Positions 50,914 through 64,000 of a DNA stretch of 64,000 nt are shown piece after piece. The stretch is from Brachypodius melanocephalos (Eukaryota; Chordata; Aves; Passeriformes; Pycnonotidae): the NCBI GenBank assembly GCA_013398615.1, contig VZSR01001854.1, forward strand, positions 10,404,063 through 10,468,062, in the 5' to 3' direction. Below the pieces are notes generated by a model, which made no database searches, was not told the DNA's origin, and saw only the letters and a list, made by a program, of their open reading frames with translations. Within the stretch, counting starts at the first letter, position 1. Each line of letters starts with the position of its first letter. Made by a program: the position numbers and the translations under genes.

Positions 50914-51804
50914 CTCCATGCAGAATCCCAGAAGATGAGAGGCTAATTTGTGTCTCAAACACCCATAGACAGATGTTTGTGGAATCAACCAATGACTGAT
51001 GTTAACAGCAGACAAGAATTGTTAGCAACAAGAAAGGACTGTTAATATTAACATGATGTGAGAAAGAACAAGGTATGGCTGGAAAAGGGGGGGTCATGCA
51101 GAGATAGAGCAGCACTATCCTGGGACAAACACTCTTGTTCTGGCCCATAGAGAGACAGTAAAATTACAATAGAAATGCAGTAATGAGGCCAAGAAGTGGC
51201 AACAGACTGTAGGGGGATATCAAGACCACATAAGAATCCCAGAGCCCTTTTACTCAGTTCCAGAATGGTCTGAAAGAATGGACTTCACATGATAACCAGT
51301 TTGCGAAGAAACCAAGAAACGCTATCTTCAAGGCAGAGAAACCTGCTCATGAAAATGTAGCCCACCAAGCCTGGGTGGTGGCCCCAGGACCCTGCGCATC
51401 CCATCAGTGGGACTGATGCAGCTGGATCTATGCTGAAGTCAGGATTGACTTCCAATCAGCTGGATTGACACTGAAGCCAGGACTGACATTCCATCAGCTG
51501 GATGAACACTGGAACCACGACTGGGGATCTCTTTTTCTCACTTTCTTTCTCTTTTTCTCTCTCCCTCTTTAGTTCATCTTTTCCTTTCTGTCTTCCCTTT
51601 CACCCTATCCTTTTAAAAAACCACTGCTGTGTATTTATATATGTGGCAGCAACAAACATAGCAATTTCCATGCCAAGTGTTCAATCTACTAAAAACACTT
51701 TCTGATTGTTTTTGAACCTTCTGACTTTTGTTCTTCCTTTCAGCCAAGAGCATTAATAAATCTCAGGTGCTTCCTTCTCCTTAAAGATGGGACATCACAC
51801 TCCA
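50914..51804 (+). mobile_element. Solo LTR, ERVL-like, with 5-bp target duplication
   Basis: CTCCA at 50,914-50,918 is repeated at 51,800-51,804. Between the two copies lies an 881-bp block that starts TGCAGAATCCCA and ends GGGACATCACA. It therefore has TG...CA ends with a weak inverted repeat (TCCCA on both termini). A polypyrimidine stretch of CTTT type lies at 51,528-51,605, a TATTTATATA block at about 51,630, and AATAAA at 51,755-51,760, close to the right end, so the element is on the plus strand. A 5-bp duplication and a signal near the end suit ERVL-like LTRs. No internal retroviral sequence is next to it, so it is a solo LTR, left by recombination between two LTRs. Confidence 0.75.
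51418..51530 (+). repeat. About three imperfect 38-bp repeats in the LTR
   Basis: CAGCTGGAT recurs at about 51,419, 51,456 and 51,496. Each copy is followed after a few bases by (A/T)GCTGAAG, ACTGAAGCC or ACTGGAACC and then GGATTGAC, GGACTGAC or CGACTGG. The copies are degenerate tandem units of 37-40 bp in the U3 part of the LTR. Such arrays often hold transcription factor sites; that is inference. Confidence 0.75.
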
Positions 51805-51998
51805 CGTAATTGATCTTTGAATTTATTTGGTTAGAGGTAGATGGAGTGAATCTTGCCTACAATCACTGAAAACAAAAATTATGGTATCCTTAGATTTGCT
51901 GTGCAACAGCTGGTTGTAACACACAGCTCAGCTTTATGTTACACAGCTATGTGACCTTCATTTAGCCTTTCTGAAGAGTAGTATTGACTTGCAAGAGT
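51805..51998. other. Short unique spacer
   Basis: Unrecognised sequence between the solo LTR and the next CR1 tail. Confidence 0.5.
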
Positions 51999-52325
51999 TT
52001 CACAGAATCACAGAATAGGTAAGGTTGGAAGGGACCAGTGGGTCATCTGGTCCATCCTCCTTGCCTAATGATTCTGGTCATCAGGATTGTGTCTGGACAG
52101 TTCTTGAATATCTCTAGGGAAGGAGACTCCACAGCCTCTCTGGGCAACCTATTCCAGTGCTCAGTCACCTGCACAGGAATGAAGTTCTTCCTCATGTTCA
52201 GGTGGAGCTTGCTGTGCATCAGTTACTGCCCATTGCCTCTGGTGCTATTGCTGGGAAGCACTAAGAAGAACCTGGATGAATCCTCTTGACACCCACATTT
52301 CAGGTAGTAGAGGGATGTTTGTAGA
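51999..52325 (-). mobile_element. CR1 3' end, minus strand
   Basis: It opens with TTTCACAGAATCACAGAATAGG, then GGTTGGAAGGGACC and 'gggtcatctggtccatcctcc'. After that come 'gaaggagactccacagcctctctgggcaacc' and 'ttccagtgctcagtcacctgcacaggaatgaag', all classic CR1 3' UTR in reverse complement. It is 5' truncated near 52,320. It is the least diverged CR1 tail in the window by eye. Confidence 0.95.
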
Positions 52326-53714
52326 TGAAATGCATACAAGATGACATATGTAAAAGCACAGATGGACATGAAATAGTTGAGATAGTGATAGTTGTGCTCT
52401 TAAAGACTTGTGATCTGGAGAAAAAAACATTGGCATAGAGATTCATTAAAAATTGAGAAACAAAAGAAATAGAACTGAAAGATTCAATTAAACAAGATTA
52501 GGTCCAGCTCCAAAAAAATCCCAAAGAGAGTCAGATGGCACCATCCTCCTGAGATTGCTAAGAACAGAGACCATTGTGTACTGCAAAAGATCCAACCCAT
52601 GTCCTTGTGAAGCAAATCTGTCTCAATGCGCTTGAACCAGCAAACATTGGAGGAGCAAGAATGCCTTCCTATGTGAGTATGAGTTTACAACATTGATTTG
52701 CAAAGAGCTGTTTCCTATGAAAAAATGGAAGTGTGGAGGTTAAATTAAAGGACTGCCTTACCGAGCAGGACACTTAAGGATCAGTCAGGAAACTCAGTAT
52801 GTTTTGTCCTTAGTTTTGTTCTCAGCAGATTTATGAAGTTTATCTCAGCACAAAAATGACTGAACAAAAAAGAAACATTTGGAGAAGAAACAACACACTC
52901 AGGAAAAAAAGTTTGAGGAAGCATGGAAGAGCTGAGAACTGTTGTCAGCACCCATGGCTGTTGGAAGGTGCCCACAGATCTGTTAAAAATTGCACAGCTG
53001 ATCTGCTAAGAAGAATGAGCAGAAGAGAGACAGAGCTAGTCCCACAGTCTCAGGGATCCTCAGGGACATTTGGATTGTTTTTCAAAGCCTCTGCCACAGT
53101 CCTGGCTGCATGCAAATGATTTACCTTTTCAGTGCTATCTTCTCACACTTTGCCTTTTTCTTACCTTCATAGCCCAAAAGGTGTTTATATGTAGGGTTTC
53201 TACCTCACTATGTTTTGGCAGTGCACAGCACAGTGATGCTTCAATAAAGTAAATGACTGACAGACTCATTTTTACATAGCATAAAATTCTACTGTAAACT
53301 TACCTAAAATTCTGGTTGGCTCTGGAAAGTTCTAAGACCAATAGAAATGAAAAAGAAAATTGCTGGCAGTTTCCTAAGAGACATAAAATAGCTGTATATT
53401 TTAGACATACAACAGTGATCTACTCAGAATTTTCCTTATTAAGTACATTTAAGACTGAATCTGATTATTTATTTCTACTTTTATTTTTGCAGGTACTTTT
53501 ATACGTTTTCTTTTTTTGTGTAAATTATCTAAAATCTCAATTCTTTGAGCAGCTTGACTACTGGAATATTAATTCAGGAATGTAAGAATACATTCAACAG
53601 ACTAAACAGAAAGAAATTAATTTATTATTGAATTTTTACATCTGAAAATAGACTGAATAGAGAGAGAATGAAAAAATTCTACAGGGTTTTGATTAATCTC
53701 CATTGTTCATGTGT
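52326..53714. other. Unique DNA
   Basis: No repeat or gene is recognised. Frames at 52,856-53,119 and 53,316-53,585 have no motif. Confidence 0.5.
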
Positions 53715-53787
53715 AGGGGTGGGTTTGGAGGGGTTTTTTTGGGGGGAGCTTGTTCTGGGGTTTTGTTTGTTTGTTTGTTTGTTTTTA
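53715..53787. repeat. G/T-rich low-complexity tract
   Basis: GGGGTTTTTTTGGGGGG followed by GTTTGTTTG units. Confidence 0.9.
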
Positions 53788-56357
53788 ATAATAGTCTTAC
53801 TGGAATTCCCACAAGAAAATCCAAATGCATATTTGGTTTACAGCCAAAGGACATAATAGTCCTGATTAAATTTTTACATCAGTTTTATGCTAGTAGAATC
53901 CCAAATTACTTAAACAGAATTAGTTACTTCATGCAGTGGAAAGCAGACTCGAGTTCAATATATATTCTATTGCTTGAATAAAGAATATATTAGCAATGAA
54001 AATTATTAAAAATATCTTCTGTGCAGTGCTCAAATCCATATTATCTGCAGTCCATCTCCATCTATGTATCTTAAGTGGCCATGTTAAATCTTCTTCAAAT
54101 TCTTCTGTAGCTATTTCCTACCACATACACTTTTAATAAAAATATTAAACGCTTTCTGAGCTGCAGCTTATTTTTGCTGCACTATTGTATTCAGTCCACA
54201 GCAGATTTTCCTTTGACATTTTTTCTTTCCTAATGTAGAATATCACCTTATACGAATACATGGCCTGATGCTGTTTTACACAAATGGATAAAAAGGTAAT
54301 AAGGAGACTTAAGACATCCATGAGGAACTGCAACACATGATATCACATGTCTGTAATTCCTAACCACTGGTTAGATTCCAGGTGAAATACCCTACTCATG
54401 ACAAATAGCACTAAGTAGTTAAATGTGGGTGAATGAAAACCCAAAGTGAATGGGTTTCCTTAATGAAAATTTTATCAGACTTGGAAGACTCAATATAAAC
54501 TTTTTTTTTTTTTTACCACATTTAATCATTTTTGTCTGAACTAAAGCAGAACTGCAACAGACAGTCAAAACATAGTCACTTCTTATTATTTTACTTGAGC
54601 AAGGCGGAACAGAACTGCATTCACTTAAGTGAATTTTTGCTCATTTTATATCAGTGTAATTGTGGACAGAAGTTGTTGCCATTAGAAGGAGGTAATTGTA
54701 ACTCAGAACAAAACACAATCTCAATTGGATCCACACATGAGAGAAGAATTTTTGACTAAGAGAAAGCAGAGCTCATATTAGAATTGCAGGTCCTTGATGG
54801 ATCTTGGAGCCAGGAAAAAAACATACATAAACTCTACTTTTTGTCTTCTTAAATGGAACTCCAATTCTGAGCACAGAAGGCAAAATAGAATGTAAGATAT
54901 GTCATTTGTTTCCTCCACCAAAATAGATCTATAACAACTTGGATTAAACAAAAAAGTCACTCACATGCATAAAACCATGCAAACCAAAATGGAATTGGCC
55001 CCTTTCAAATATGTAATTGACATCAGGAAATGAATAAATTTAGAAATGTCACTTGTATATGAACTGTGATATCACAGTGGTTCAGGAAAATCATCTGATC
55101 TTGTTAATGGTATTTGAAATTTGACAACTGTAAAGGGCTGTAAAGGCATAATAAGGAGATTTGCCTCAAAATATTTAATTCCCTCAGAAGTTTACATTGA
55201 AAGTCTGGAATAATGGAACCTTGGAATACCATAGAACTAAAATATAATCTAAATTAAGACCACTTGGGATTTCTGAACCCATCATTCTTAAACCAAACAT
55301 TTTTAGCTGGACACCAGCATCCTAGTTACCTACCTAGAAATTGCAACCCAGAATATATATAGGCCATACCCTTTTGAATGCTAGCTCTGTTGCACTTTAA
55401 TTTGGCAAAGCTCTTTCTATTTACCTTGATCTTCCATGCCAAATAAGTATTTTATAGTGCCCGTGGAAATAAAACAAACTGTTTTTGAGAAGGTGACTTT
55501 TGAAACTATAACTTTTACCTCTTTAACAGCGTACTTTTTTTGCCAGCAGATTCCAGATGCCAAAAAGCAGGATAAAAAGTATAGGCTAGAAGATTTTAAT
55601 CACAGTCAATCAGTCATAAAAGTTTTCTCATAAACAGCATCAGCACCATCTAAATGTTAATAAACTCTTCCTTGCACAAACACTACTGGAAAGCTGTTCT
55701 AAACCCTCACTGTTTTGATGATTGGAAGCTTATTTCTGGCTTGCTGCATACTTGTTTACAGTCTTTTTTTCTTCCTTGTGTCATTCACCCTTTTTCTTTT
55801 TTCCCATTTTTGAATGCAGACCTATCTTAATGTTATATCAGCTGCTATGCACGGATATCCTTTTAATATAAAGGTTTATATTTAATGTTATCTATTATTA
55901 TATTTAATATTTTTATTTATAAATTATTTATAATTCTTCTATTTTTTTTACTTCCGATCTTAAAATTTGTAGTGAAATAATATTGCTGTTAGTCAGTAAA
56001 TACACGTCCTTCCACCAAAGATCAAGTTATATGAGACAACTTTATAGCTTTCAAAGCATCCTATTCTTACTGTATACACCTCTCATTCTCTATAATAATG
56101 ATACCTTAAAACATTAGAGAAAGAAACACTCCTATTTTTGTGCAAGACCATCAATGAAAACTTTAACTAAAACATACTGCATCATGAGTAGTATCAGTAC
56201 TGATTTCCTACAGACAAAATTTTATCTATTTTATAATTCTTGAAAAGTGACATTTCTCTATTCCAATTTATATCATTTACTCAATATCCCAGCTCAGGTG
56301 GTGTGGCTGTGACTGCCAGAGTGGCTCCTGGATGATCGGACAGGGAAGTTTCTTTAA
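53788..56357. other. Unique AT-rich DNA
   Basis: No transposon or gene is recognised. A T14 tract lies near 54,501, and very AT-rich sequence lies at 55,860-55,950. Confidence 0.5.
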
Positions 56358-57418
<1,061 letters not shown>

Positions 57419-58185
57419 AGGGGCAGGTCAAAACCTACTCTTGGCCCCTTCCTGGTTATTAGGTAACTTTGATGTTAGATGTTTGCTGTGGCATCTGATA
57501 TTATGCCATAATGTGTTTGAACTAACACTTAAAAATGAATCATTGAATGCTGAGGTACAATATTTCCTCCTGAATCAAAGCACCTATTATGAAAAATCTG
57601 ATGAAGAGGTGGAGGGATGACATTTAAACACATATTATATTTAAGCCTTGAAACAAATGCATGTTGAATCAGTGATCTTCTTTAATAATATTTGTATCTT
57701 TTTTCTTCCTGTTTATTGATGATATTTAACCTAATATTTTGTAGATCAATGCCACTTAACTTCAAACTTTACGATAACAAATAGCAAGATGGCTAACCAA
57801 GGGAAATTAAATTTTAAAAAAGTAGATGCAATGTACTAAGTATTAATTTAAACTTAAACAGGCTTTTCCTACTGTACAAAGAATGATTTTTTAATTATTC
57901 AGATAAAATTCTGAAATATTGAACTCTTATTTTCTCACTTACCCTTTGTTATATATCTTCCACAACTTACTGCCCAACAGGTCATGAAGGTTAATGATGT
58001 TATACAGGTGCAGTATATAAAACTAAAGAGACTGGTAATCTAATGAGATATAGAGTGAAAAATCAGGAAGTGTGCAAAACCAGCCTTATGCAATATTACA
58101 AATGGGGAAAATCTGATACTGGATAGACAAAACTTTATTGGAGCCTATGTTACAGCTAATTTCATTTCTGCCTGAGCTTTTATAG
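57419..58185. other. Unique AT-rich DNA
   Basis: Nothing is recognised. Confidence 0.5.
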
Positions 58186-58192
58186 GGAAAAC

Positions 58193-58223
<31 letters not shown>

Positions 58224-58365
58224 ACAAAAGGAAAAAAAGGGAAAAAAAAAAGAAAAAAAAGGAAAAAAATAAAAAAAACAACCCCACAACAAAAAAAACC
58301 AAAACAAAACCAAAGCAAAAAAACCCCAAACAAACAAACTACAACAACAAAACCCAAAAAACAAA
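58186..58365. repeat. A-rich low-complexity tract with (CAAAA)n
   Basis: CAAAA and CAAAAA units, then GGAAAAAAA and CCAAA units, about 180 bp. The phenylalanine-rich minus-strand frames over it (58,086-58,511) are artefacts of composition. Confidence 0.92.
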
Positions 58366-61300
58366 CTTTGAGAACTACAAATGTGTTCAAAAATAGAAAT
58401 TCTGTAGACGTTAGAAAGTGAAAAGAAGACATTAATATTAAAAATTACTCTCTGGTCCTCTCTTAAAAGTTCTTGGCTAATGAGCCTTTGGCACCATCTT
58501 GACAAGTACAAAGAGTCCCTTTAGTGTAATAAAAGTATTTATTTCTATGGATAAGCCCCAAGATGTAAGAGCACATTACCTAAAGAAGTTTTAATTTCTA
58601 CCATATAGAAACAATGTAACGAGATGAAGAAGAAAAAGATTTCATCCAGAAAGCTGCTCCCACTTCAGAAATTTTCACCTGAAACTCTGTGAAACTCTGC
58701 TACCCCACAGGATTTGCGTAGGCTTCAGAACCAGTAAGTTTCCCCAAAAGTATTGTGTCATACAGTAGATTGTGAACATAAATCACAAAGTTTGAGCTAA
58801 AGGCTGTAGTCACATTAGTGCTGAATGAACAACAACACGGCAACGTGGGCTGATTTCATGAAAGCTTCTTGGCCTTGTTCTAGGCTAAGAAGGACACTTC
58901 AAAGAGATTTGCTGTTATTGTAGAAAATAAAACCAGAGGACAGGTTTCCAGGATGAGAAAAGGAGCTTTATTTCAGCACCACAAACATGAGTACATGAGG
59001 GGGATTTTGCGTGAATGTGGTCTTATTTTCATCCAAATGGAAATATTTTTAGAAAAAGTAGGCTTAAAATGGAAGTGCCTTTTGTTTGGTTTGAAAAGTG
59101 CATTACAAAAAATAAATGCAAAAAGGCATTTGGCATACCAAATATGTGGTATTTCTTCTTGTGTTCTTGTGAGAACAACACAACTGTCCATTAAATGTTA
59201 ACTGTAGGTTACTACCCACTAAGAGTTATCAACTCAAGTTTTTTTAACTCACTTTCAAATGTTGTATCAAACAGTCTAATAAGTCTAAGGTTCTTACATA
59301 ACAACTCTGAAATTTTAGAACAAAAGCTTTTCCCTCATTCATCCTTTAAAGAAACTGTGTTTAATATTAGCTTTACGCAATTCCTTCAGCATTTTGTTAA
59401 TATCCTGATCCTGTGACAGACATGGAATCAGTGTATGGCTAAAATTTCTTCATCCTTAACCAATGAACTTCAGACTTTCATCAAACAACATTTATCCCTA
59501 TCAATATTTACTCTCTTCTACAAATCATTATGTTTTCCAAACAAAGTTTTGGTTTCTCTCTTACAAAAAAGAATGAAATTTTTATGTTTAAAAAACCCTC
59601 TCTGGTGTGGAGGCAGCATCCAATATATAAGAAAGATAAGAGGGCTTTGTGGTTGAGATGTAAAAATCATTTTTTTTTCATTAATACCAAGAAATCTTTG
59701 TGAAAGAATATCCATTTATTTCAATATTAAAAATTAATTTCCATCTATATAGTAGTTTTCACTTAAATCTGTCATCATAACAGGGAACAAGAAACCCTTA
59801 TTCAGATGATGGCCCAGTTCTTTCCCTTTAACCTATCAGGCTTTGACTCCTCTGTTTTTCATCATACTTATTGGTCAAAACGAACTATTCATAATATTGA
59901 AACTTTAATATACCAAAATTATTTCTTTAGAGACACAATTTTAGCAGAGGATAGATTCACACAAAATTTACTGATTTCAGAAGACTTTTCTAAATACATA
60001 ATGAATATAAGTTACTGTTTTAAATTTTAGAGAAAAATGCCTGGATAATTCTGTTGTAGTGGGAGATTTAGTAAATTTCAAGGAAGAATATGACCTTCAT
60101 TCTCAGATATATAAAACTGGGTCATATGTCCCCAGAGTTAATGCATGAAAATCATATACTTCATAGAAAATTCAAATGTTGATGAAAGTTACTTGGTATA
60201 GCTTTGGTACTTCAGATGTAGCAAAAAATCTAAAATGTGTTGTCAACGAATACACTTTTTTCTTACCAGTACTTTCTTGTTAAAGATATATGGTGTTGTA
60301 ATGAGTTAGAAATACACAAAAATGGGCATGTTTTAAACATCATAAAATATAAACAAAATAAGTTTATGAAAACACATTGCTTATTCACAATTGTTTTTCC
60401 TGATGCTAATAATTCTTTTCATTAAATTATTTTAGGATGTCAGATAGCTGTGATATTTTACTCTGAAAATTTGATTTTTGAAAATGCAGAAGCAACTAGA
60501 AACATAGACCTACAGAATATGAGTGGAGCTTGGATCCTAAGACATTTCTTTTTTCCTTGAAATCTCTGTAGGTTCCAGGGAGGATTTTTTCAAAATGCCT
60601 AAGGCTCAGGTACTTATTGTTCTTGTGAGACTAAACTGGTATCTGAAAAATTCAGTGTAACCACATACTACTCAACCAAAGAAGGAGCAGACACAGAATT
60701 TTTGGAAATGAAAATTACTGCTGGCAAAACTACCCTGCAGACAAACCAACACGCATGCTGCAATATTCTGTAGCAACACTCAAAAGTTTCAATAGCTGAC
60801 ATGGAGGTAGTTAAACAAATGTTAACTATTCTTTGGGTAGGGTCAAGGAAGATAGAAAAACCCACAGTCTAAAAGGAATCTTTTGCAGCAGAACACTTTT
60901 TTCTCATAATATATTAATGCTTATATTTGTTTCCTCTTGCTTTCTATTGCTTTTGTATCCTTAATTCTTGCTTCTTGTAGCTCATAGTTTGAAAGGAAAG
61001 TAATTTTCTTAGGAAAAAAGTGATGCAGGATTAATAACTTTTTGCTCAAGCTATGATATATCAGATGTTTTGTATTCAGGCATTTTGTACTTCAATTAGC
61101 AGTAAAACCATCCCTCAACAGGGTACAAGACTTCATTGGTTCAAAGTTTTACTAGGTTCAAAGAAAGGGAAAAAGTCCCTAGAAATGTACCTCTGACATA
61201 TTACAAAATTATTTCCAGTTGGATCCATTTCAAAAGAGTAACTGGTAATGCAAGTTGTGTTTCTATATCCTTCCATATCAAGAAAAGAACATTAATTATC

Positions 61301-63701
61301 CTTGTTAAAAATTATGAAGTGTTGTACAATGAAAATCAGAGTAATGAAATTATAACTAAAATTAACAAACTACACCATTGATAGATTTTAATGTTAGTTT
61401 TTACTAAATGCATGACAATTAAGTGGCTTGCTTGCTTTTTAATGTCTCATTGTTACTTTGCTTTTACTGTCACTAACACTTCCTCTTTTTGCGTAAGTGT
61501 AAAAACTCTAAGCTTATAGCTTCTTCTGCTTCAAAAATACTGCATATTAAGTGAAATAAATCCTGCCTTTCCAAGATAACACCAGCTCAGAAATAAATTC
61601 TTATTACTTTCACTGGGGTTAAGAATGCGTTGCTTTCCCAGGTGTACAAGGCATTCAAAGTCTCTGATGCCTCAATGATAATTTGCTTAGGTGAGGAAAG
61701 AGTGTTTTCCATGTTTCCATAATTTGTTTTAAGCAGAAGGAATGTTCCTTTTTCTTCTAAAGCAGGTATTTTTGAAAAGTATACCAAGGACCCCACCAGA
61801 TAATTTCCTGAAGAATATTTTACATTATTCTGATCTTCCAGCTCAATCTATACTCCAATTTTGACTTTTCAGCAACTTACTTGAAAGTACAATGTTGAAT
61901 TAAATCTGTGGTATAATATTTGCTAGAAGTCCTAGTATTACACAGTTATTTTTCCATTTTCATTAATTACAGAATAATGTATTACAAAATCATTCATAAG
62001 GCATGACATTATAAAACCTTGGGAAAATATATCACACATAGATAAACAGATGCTGTTGTTTCAGGAAAAATTTCAATAAAATTTCTTACAACTGCACTTA
62101 CAACCACATATGTTTACATGCAGATACAAATAGACAAAGTCTTTAAGTGTGATCCTGTCACAAATAAATCCTGCTTTCATAATTCCAATGACCTTTAACA
62201 ATTTTATCCCAGTATATTGTTACACAAAACTCAGCTTTTGATCTTTTTGCAATCATATGAAATAACAGGAGAGATTTCAAGTTTCATGGAACATTCAAGC
62301 AATTCTCCTCTTATATTGTTGAATCATTGATTGTTTTCTTACAACATTACAAAGTCCTTTTCTCTAGAAAAAAAATATACAAATTTCAAGGCAGTGGAGC
62401 AATATGCAAGATTTCTTCAGCTATAGTTTCTGGTGTATTATAAGAAATACCTTCTGGCAATGACAACAACATGAAAAACATTTCTGCACTAATGAGGAAG
62501 AGAAATTAGGGAAAGGGCAAGTTTACAGTTATATGTTAGTTCTGTATGCCACTATTCTAATCAATATTTCTATTTATGTTACACAGTGAATCAGAGAAAT
62601 CATTGGCATGGCACCTGGGAGAAGTTTTATTGAAAGTACATCTGTCAAGAACTGGCTTTTTAGGTGGCGTATTACATCAACAGTATGCATCTGTAGTAGA
62701 CAATTGTGTTTCATTTTATTGCCTATAGATCCACAACAAAAATTTGTAGTGATTTTTCCATCTATACCTGACAGAATCATCGGTGTTGAAAGACAGTACA
62801 ATGAGGCAAGAGACAAAACTGTCATTGACTTTCACAGAGTACTCAGGCTTTTTCATATTTCAGCCAAAATAAGGATTTTTTTTCCAGACTCAAAGCAGAG
62901 CGAGGGTACACCCAATGTTAAGTGAATTTTATCAATTCAGTGCATCCAGACACAAATCACAGTTGCCTTTCAGACTGCCCCCAAGCTCTTAGTCTCTAAT
63001 TCATCTTCTTTTGGTGAATTATAACCTGGAAGTTACATTATCTGCACATGATAGTTCCAGGACTCAATGGACTTAAAAGATAAAGGACTTACAACTTCAT
63101 GCAGCTTTTTTATAGAAACAATTCTCAATAACCTCTTACTAACTGTGAAAGGACTCTTCCAGAGTTCAATCACTCTTTGATAAGCATTTTTTAGTCCATG
63201 TAGAAATGTAAATACTCTAACACCTTCCTGATGTGTTACTACCAAAGTGATGTAAAGCTGTTGCTGAGGTATGCTAAAAGAGTGTAATGTTTTCTTTTTT
63301 GTTTTCTTTTTTTTTTTTTTCTCTGATGTAATTTTGAACAAACTAGGAGTAAACCAACAAACAACCACTTGAACTTTAATTCTAAACGAAGTCACACTGT
63401 GAAGGATTAATTTAGATTCTCAAGTTCAAGTTTTTGTGAAAGTGCTTAGAAATCCGTGTCTAAGGTAGCTGACTTTTGTTAACGACTGCTGTATCTGGGA
63501 AGTTTTAGGAAATAATTTTTTATCTATGCTAGTGTTACATTCAAACAAGTTCACTTGCTTATTTAAACTACTAAATCAATCTTCTGTATCTCCATACAAT
63601 AAAATACCTACAGCATCAACTATATGGATAAATTCCTAACTACTATAAGTATTCAAAAAACCTAGCACTGGATTAATAAAGTTTATTACTAATTCATCAA
63701 A
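58366..63701. other. Unique AT-rich DNA
   Basis: About 5.3 kb without a recognised repeat, RNA gene or exon. Frames up to 120 codons occur (62,574-62,925 on both strands; 63,033-63,395 minus) but carry no motif, and the last one runs through a T-rich tract at about 63,295-63,320. Confidence 0.5.
63682..63687 (-). promoter_or_regulatory. Possible polyadenylation signal AATAAA
   Basis: Read on the minus strand, AATAAA lies about 120 nt beyond the stop codon of the edge ORF. The hexamer is common in AT-rich DNA, so it is supportive only if the ORF is real. Confidence 0.25.
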
Positions 63702-63770
63702 TTTATCAAAATATTTTAAATTTTAAATATTTAATTAATATCAAAAATATTATTATATTATTTTGATAAA
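63702..63770. repeat. AT-rich inverted repeat, 12-bp arms
   Basis: TTTATCAAAATA at 63,702-63,713 and its exact reverse complement TATTTTGATAAA at 63,759-63,770, with 45 nt of nearly pure A/T between them. It lies 38 bp beyond the stop of the edge ORF, seen from the minus strand. Confidence 0.7.
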
Positions 63771-63807
63771 GAGAAAAAAATATTCACTCTCTCCCAGTAG
63801 GTGAAAT

Positions 63808-64000
63808 TTACAGAGCTGGAGCACTGGGTACTGTAATACCTGGTGTCAACCATATATTTTCCCCACCTACAGGGATGCAAGAGTTTGTCATTGTAGTGTC
63901 ATTTGTGTAGGTGATGGCCTGAGGCTCTGTCACCAGGGTGGTGGTTTCTAAAGCAGAGTTGTCAGCCACATCTCTTACTGTGTAAGCCAAGGAATGGCAA
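63808..64000 (-). CDS. Candidate terminal coding exon, product unknown, cut by the window edge
   Basis: An open frame enters from the right edge on the minus strand and ends at TAA (63,810-63,808), giving about 63 codons. Its residues include the stretches AYTVRDVADNSALETTTLV and NSCIPVGGENIWLTPGI. It is rich in threonine and asparagine, with no lysine and no membrane segment. The DNA of the frame is close to half GC, while the sequence immediately after the stop is almost pure A/T. That contrast is what one expects at the end of a coding exon. An AATAAA lies at about 63,687-63,682 on the minus strand, some 120 nt past the stop. I do not recognise the protein. No ATG is placed at a credible start, so it would be an internal or last exon whose acceptor site lies outside the window. 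It could also be a chance frame in an unrecognised repeat. Confidence 0.35.
   Translation of the reverse strand, partial: CHSLAYTVRDVADNSALETTTLVTEPQAITYTNDTTMTNSCIPVGGENIWLTPGITVPSAPAL

Noticed and set aside
58086..58511. Phenylalanine-rich minus-strand frames that look like membrane segments
   Set aside because: They come from the A-rich (CAAAA)n tract.

Overview
This window looks like AT-rich, gene-poor nuclear DNA from a bird, most likely intergenic or deep intronic. The main evidence is at least ten fragments of the avian CR1 non-LTR retrotransposon. Several end in the CR1-type 3' tail built from repeats of ATTCTATG/ATTCTGTG, or show its reverse complement. The window also has short class II-type and longer ERVL-like LTRs, many microsatellites and homopolymer tracts, and two 100-N assembly gaps. 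Nothing looks bacterial or plasmid-like: there are no operons, ribosome binding sites, rRNA or tRNA genes, or CRISPR arrays. Most open frames of 60 to 170 codons are either chance frames in AT-rich DNA or decayed transposon reading frames. The exact species cannot be read from the sequence. A passerine is plausible because of the mix of LTRs and CR1, but this is inference.

Layout. 1-5.1 kb: unique AT-rich DNA. 5.1-5.4 kb: a CR1 3' end on the minus strand. 7.09-7.69 kb: the 3' part of a minus-strand endogenous retrovirus, with an LTR, a polypurine tract and an env tail remnant. 11.9-13.7 kb: a plus-strand CR1 split by a minus-strand CR1. 16.4 kb: a short CR1 tail. 17.9-20.3 kb: a long but internally deleted plus-strand CR1 holding the first assembly gap. 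22.9-23.95 kb: a minus-strand CR1 with a reverse transcriptase remnant. 24-39.7 kb: mostly unique DNA with simple repeats and a striking palindrome near 38.5 kb. 39.8-41.15 kb: a plus-strand CR1, interrupted, with the second gap. 44.15-44.8 kb: an old LINE remnant that is not CR1-like and looks RTE-like. 46.9-47.7 kb and 49.0-49.3 kb: reverse transcriptase remnants of CR1. 50.9-51.8 kb: an apparently complete solo LTR flanked by a 5-bp duplication. 52.0-52.3 kb: a CR1 tail. 56.36-57.41 kb: a probable second LTR carrying about 190 bp of (TTTC)n. 58-63.7 kb: unique DNA.

The only candidate for host coding sequence is a 193-nt open stretch on the minus strand at the right edge (63,808-64,000). 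It is clearly richer in GC than the DNA beside it and has an AATAAA about 120 nt beyond its stop. Its product is not recognised, and it may be the end of a terminal exon.

I do not see a new biological system. The points most worth checking are the nested CR1 pair, the two LTRs, the RTE-like remnant, the duplication-plus-palindrome at 38.5 kb, the edge ORF, and a few unique blocks whose composition suggests conserved non-coding DNA.
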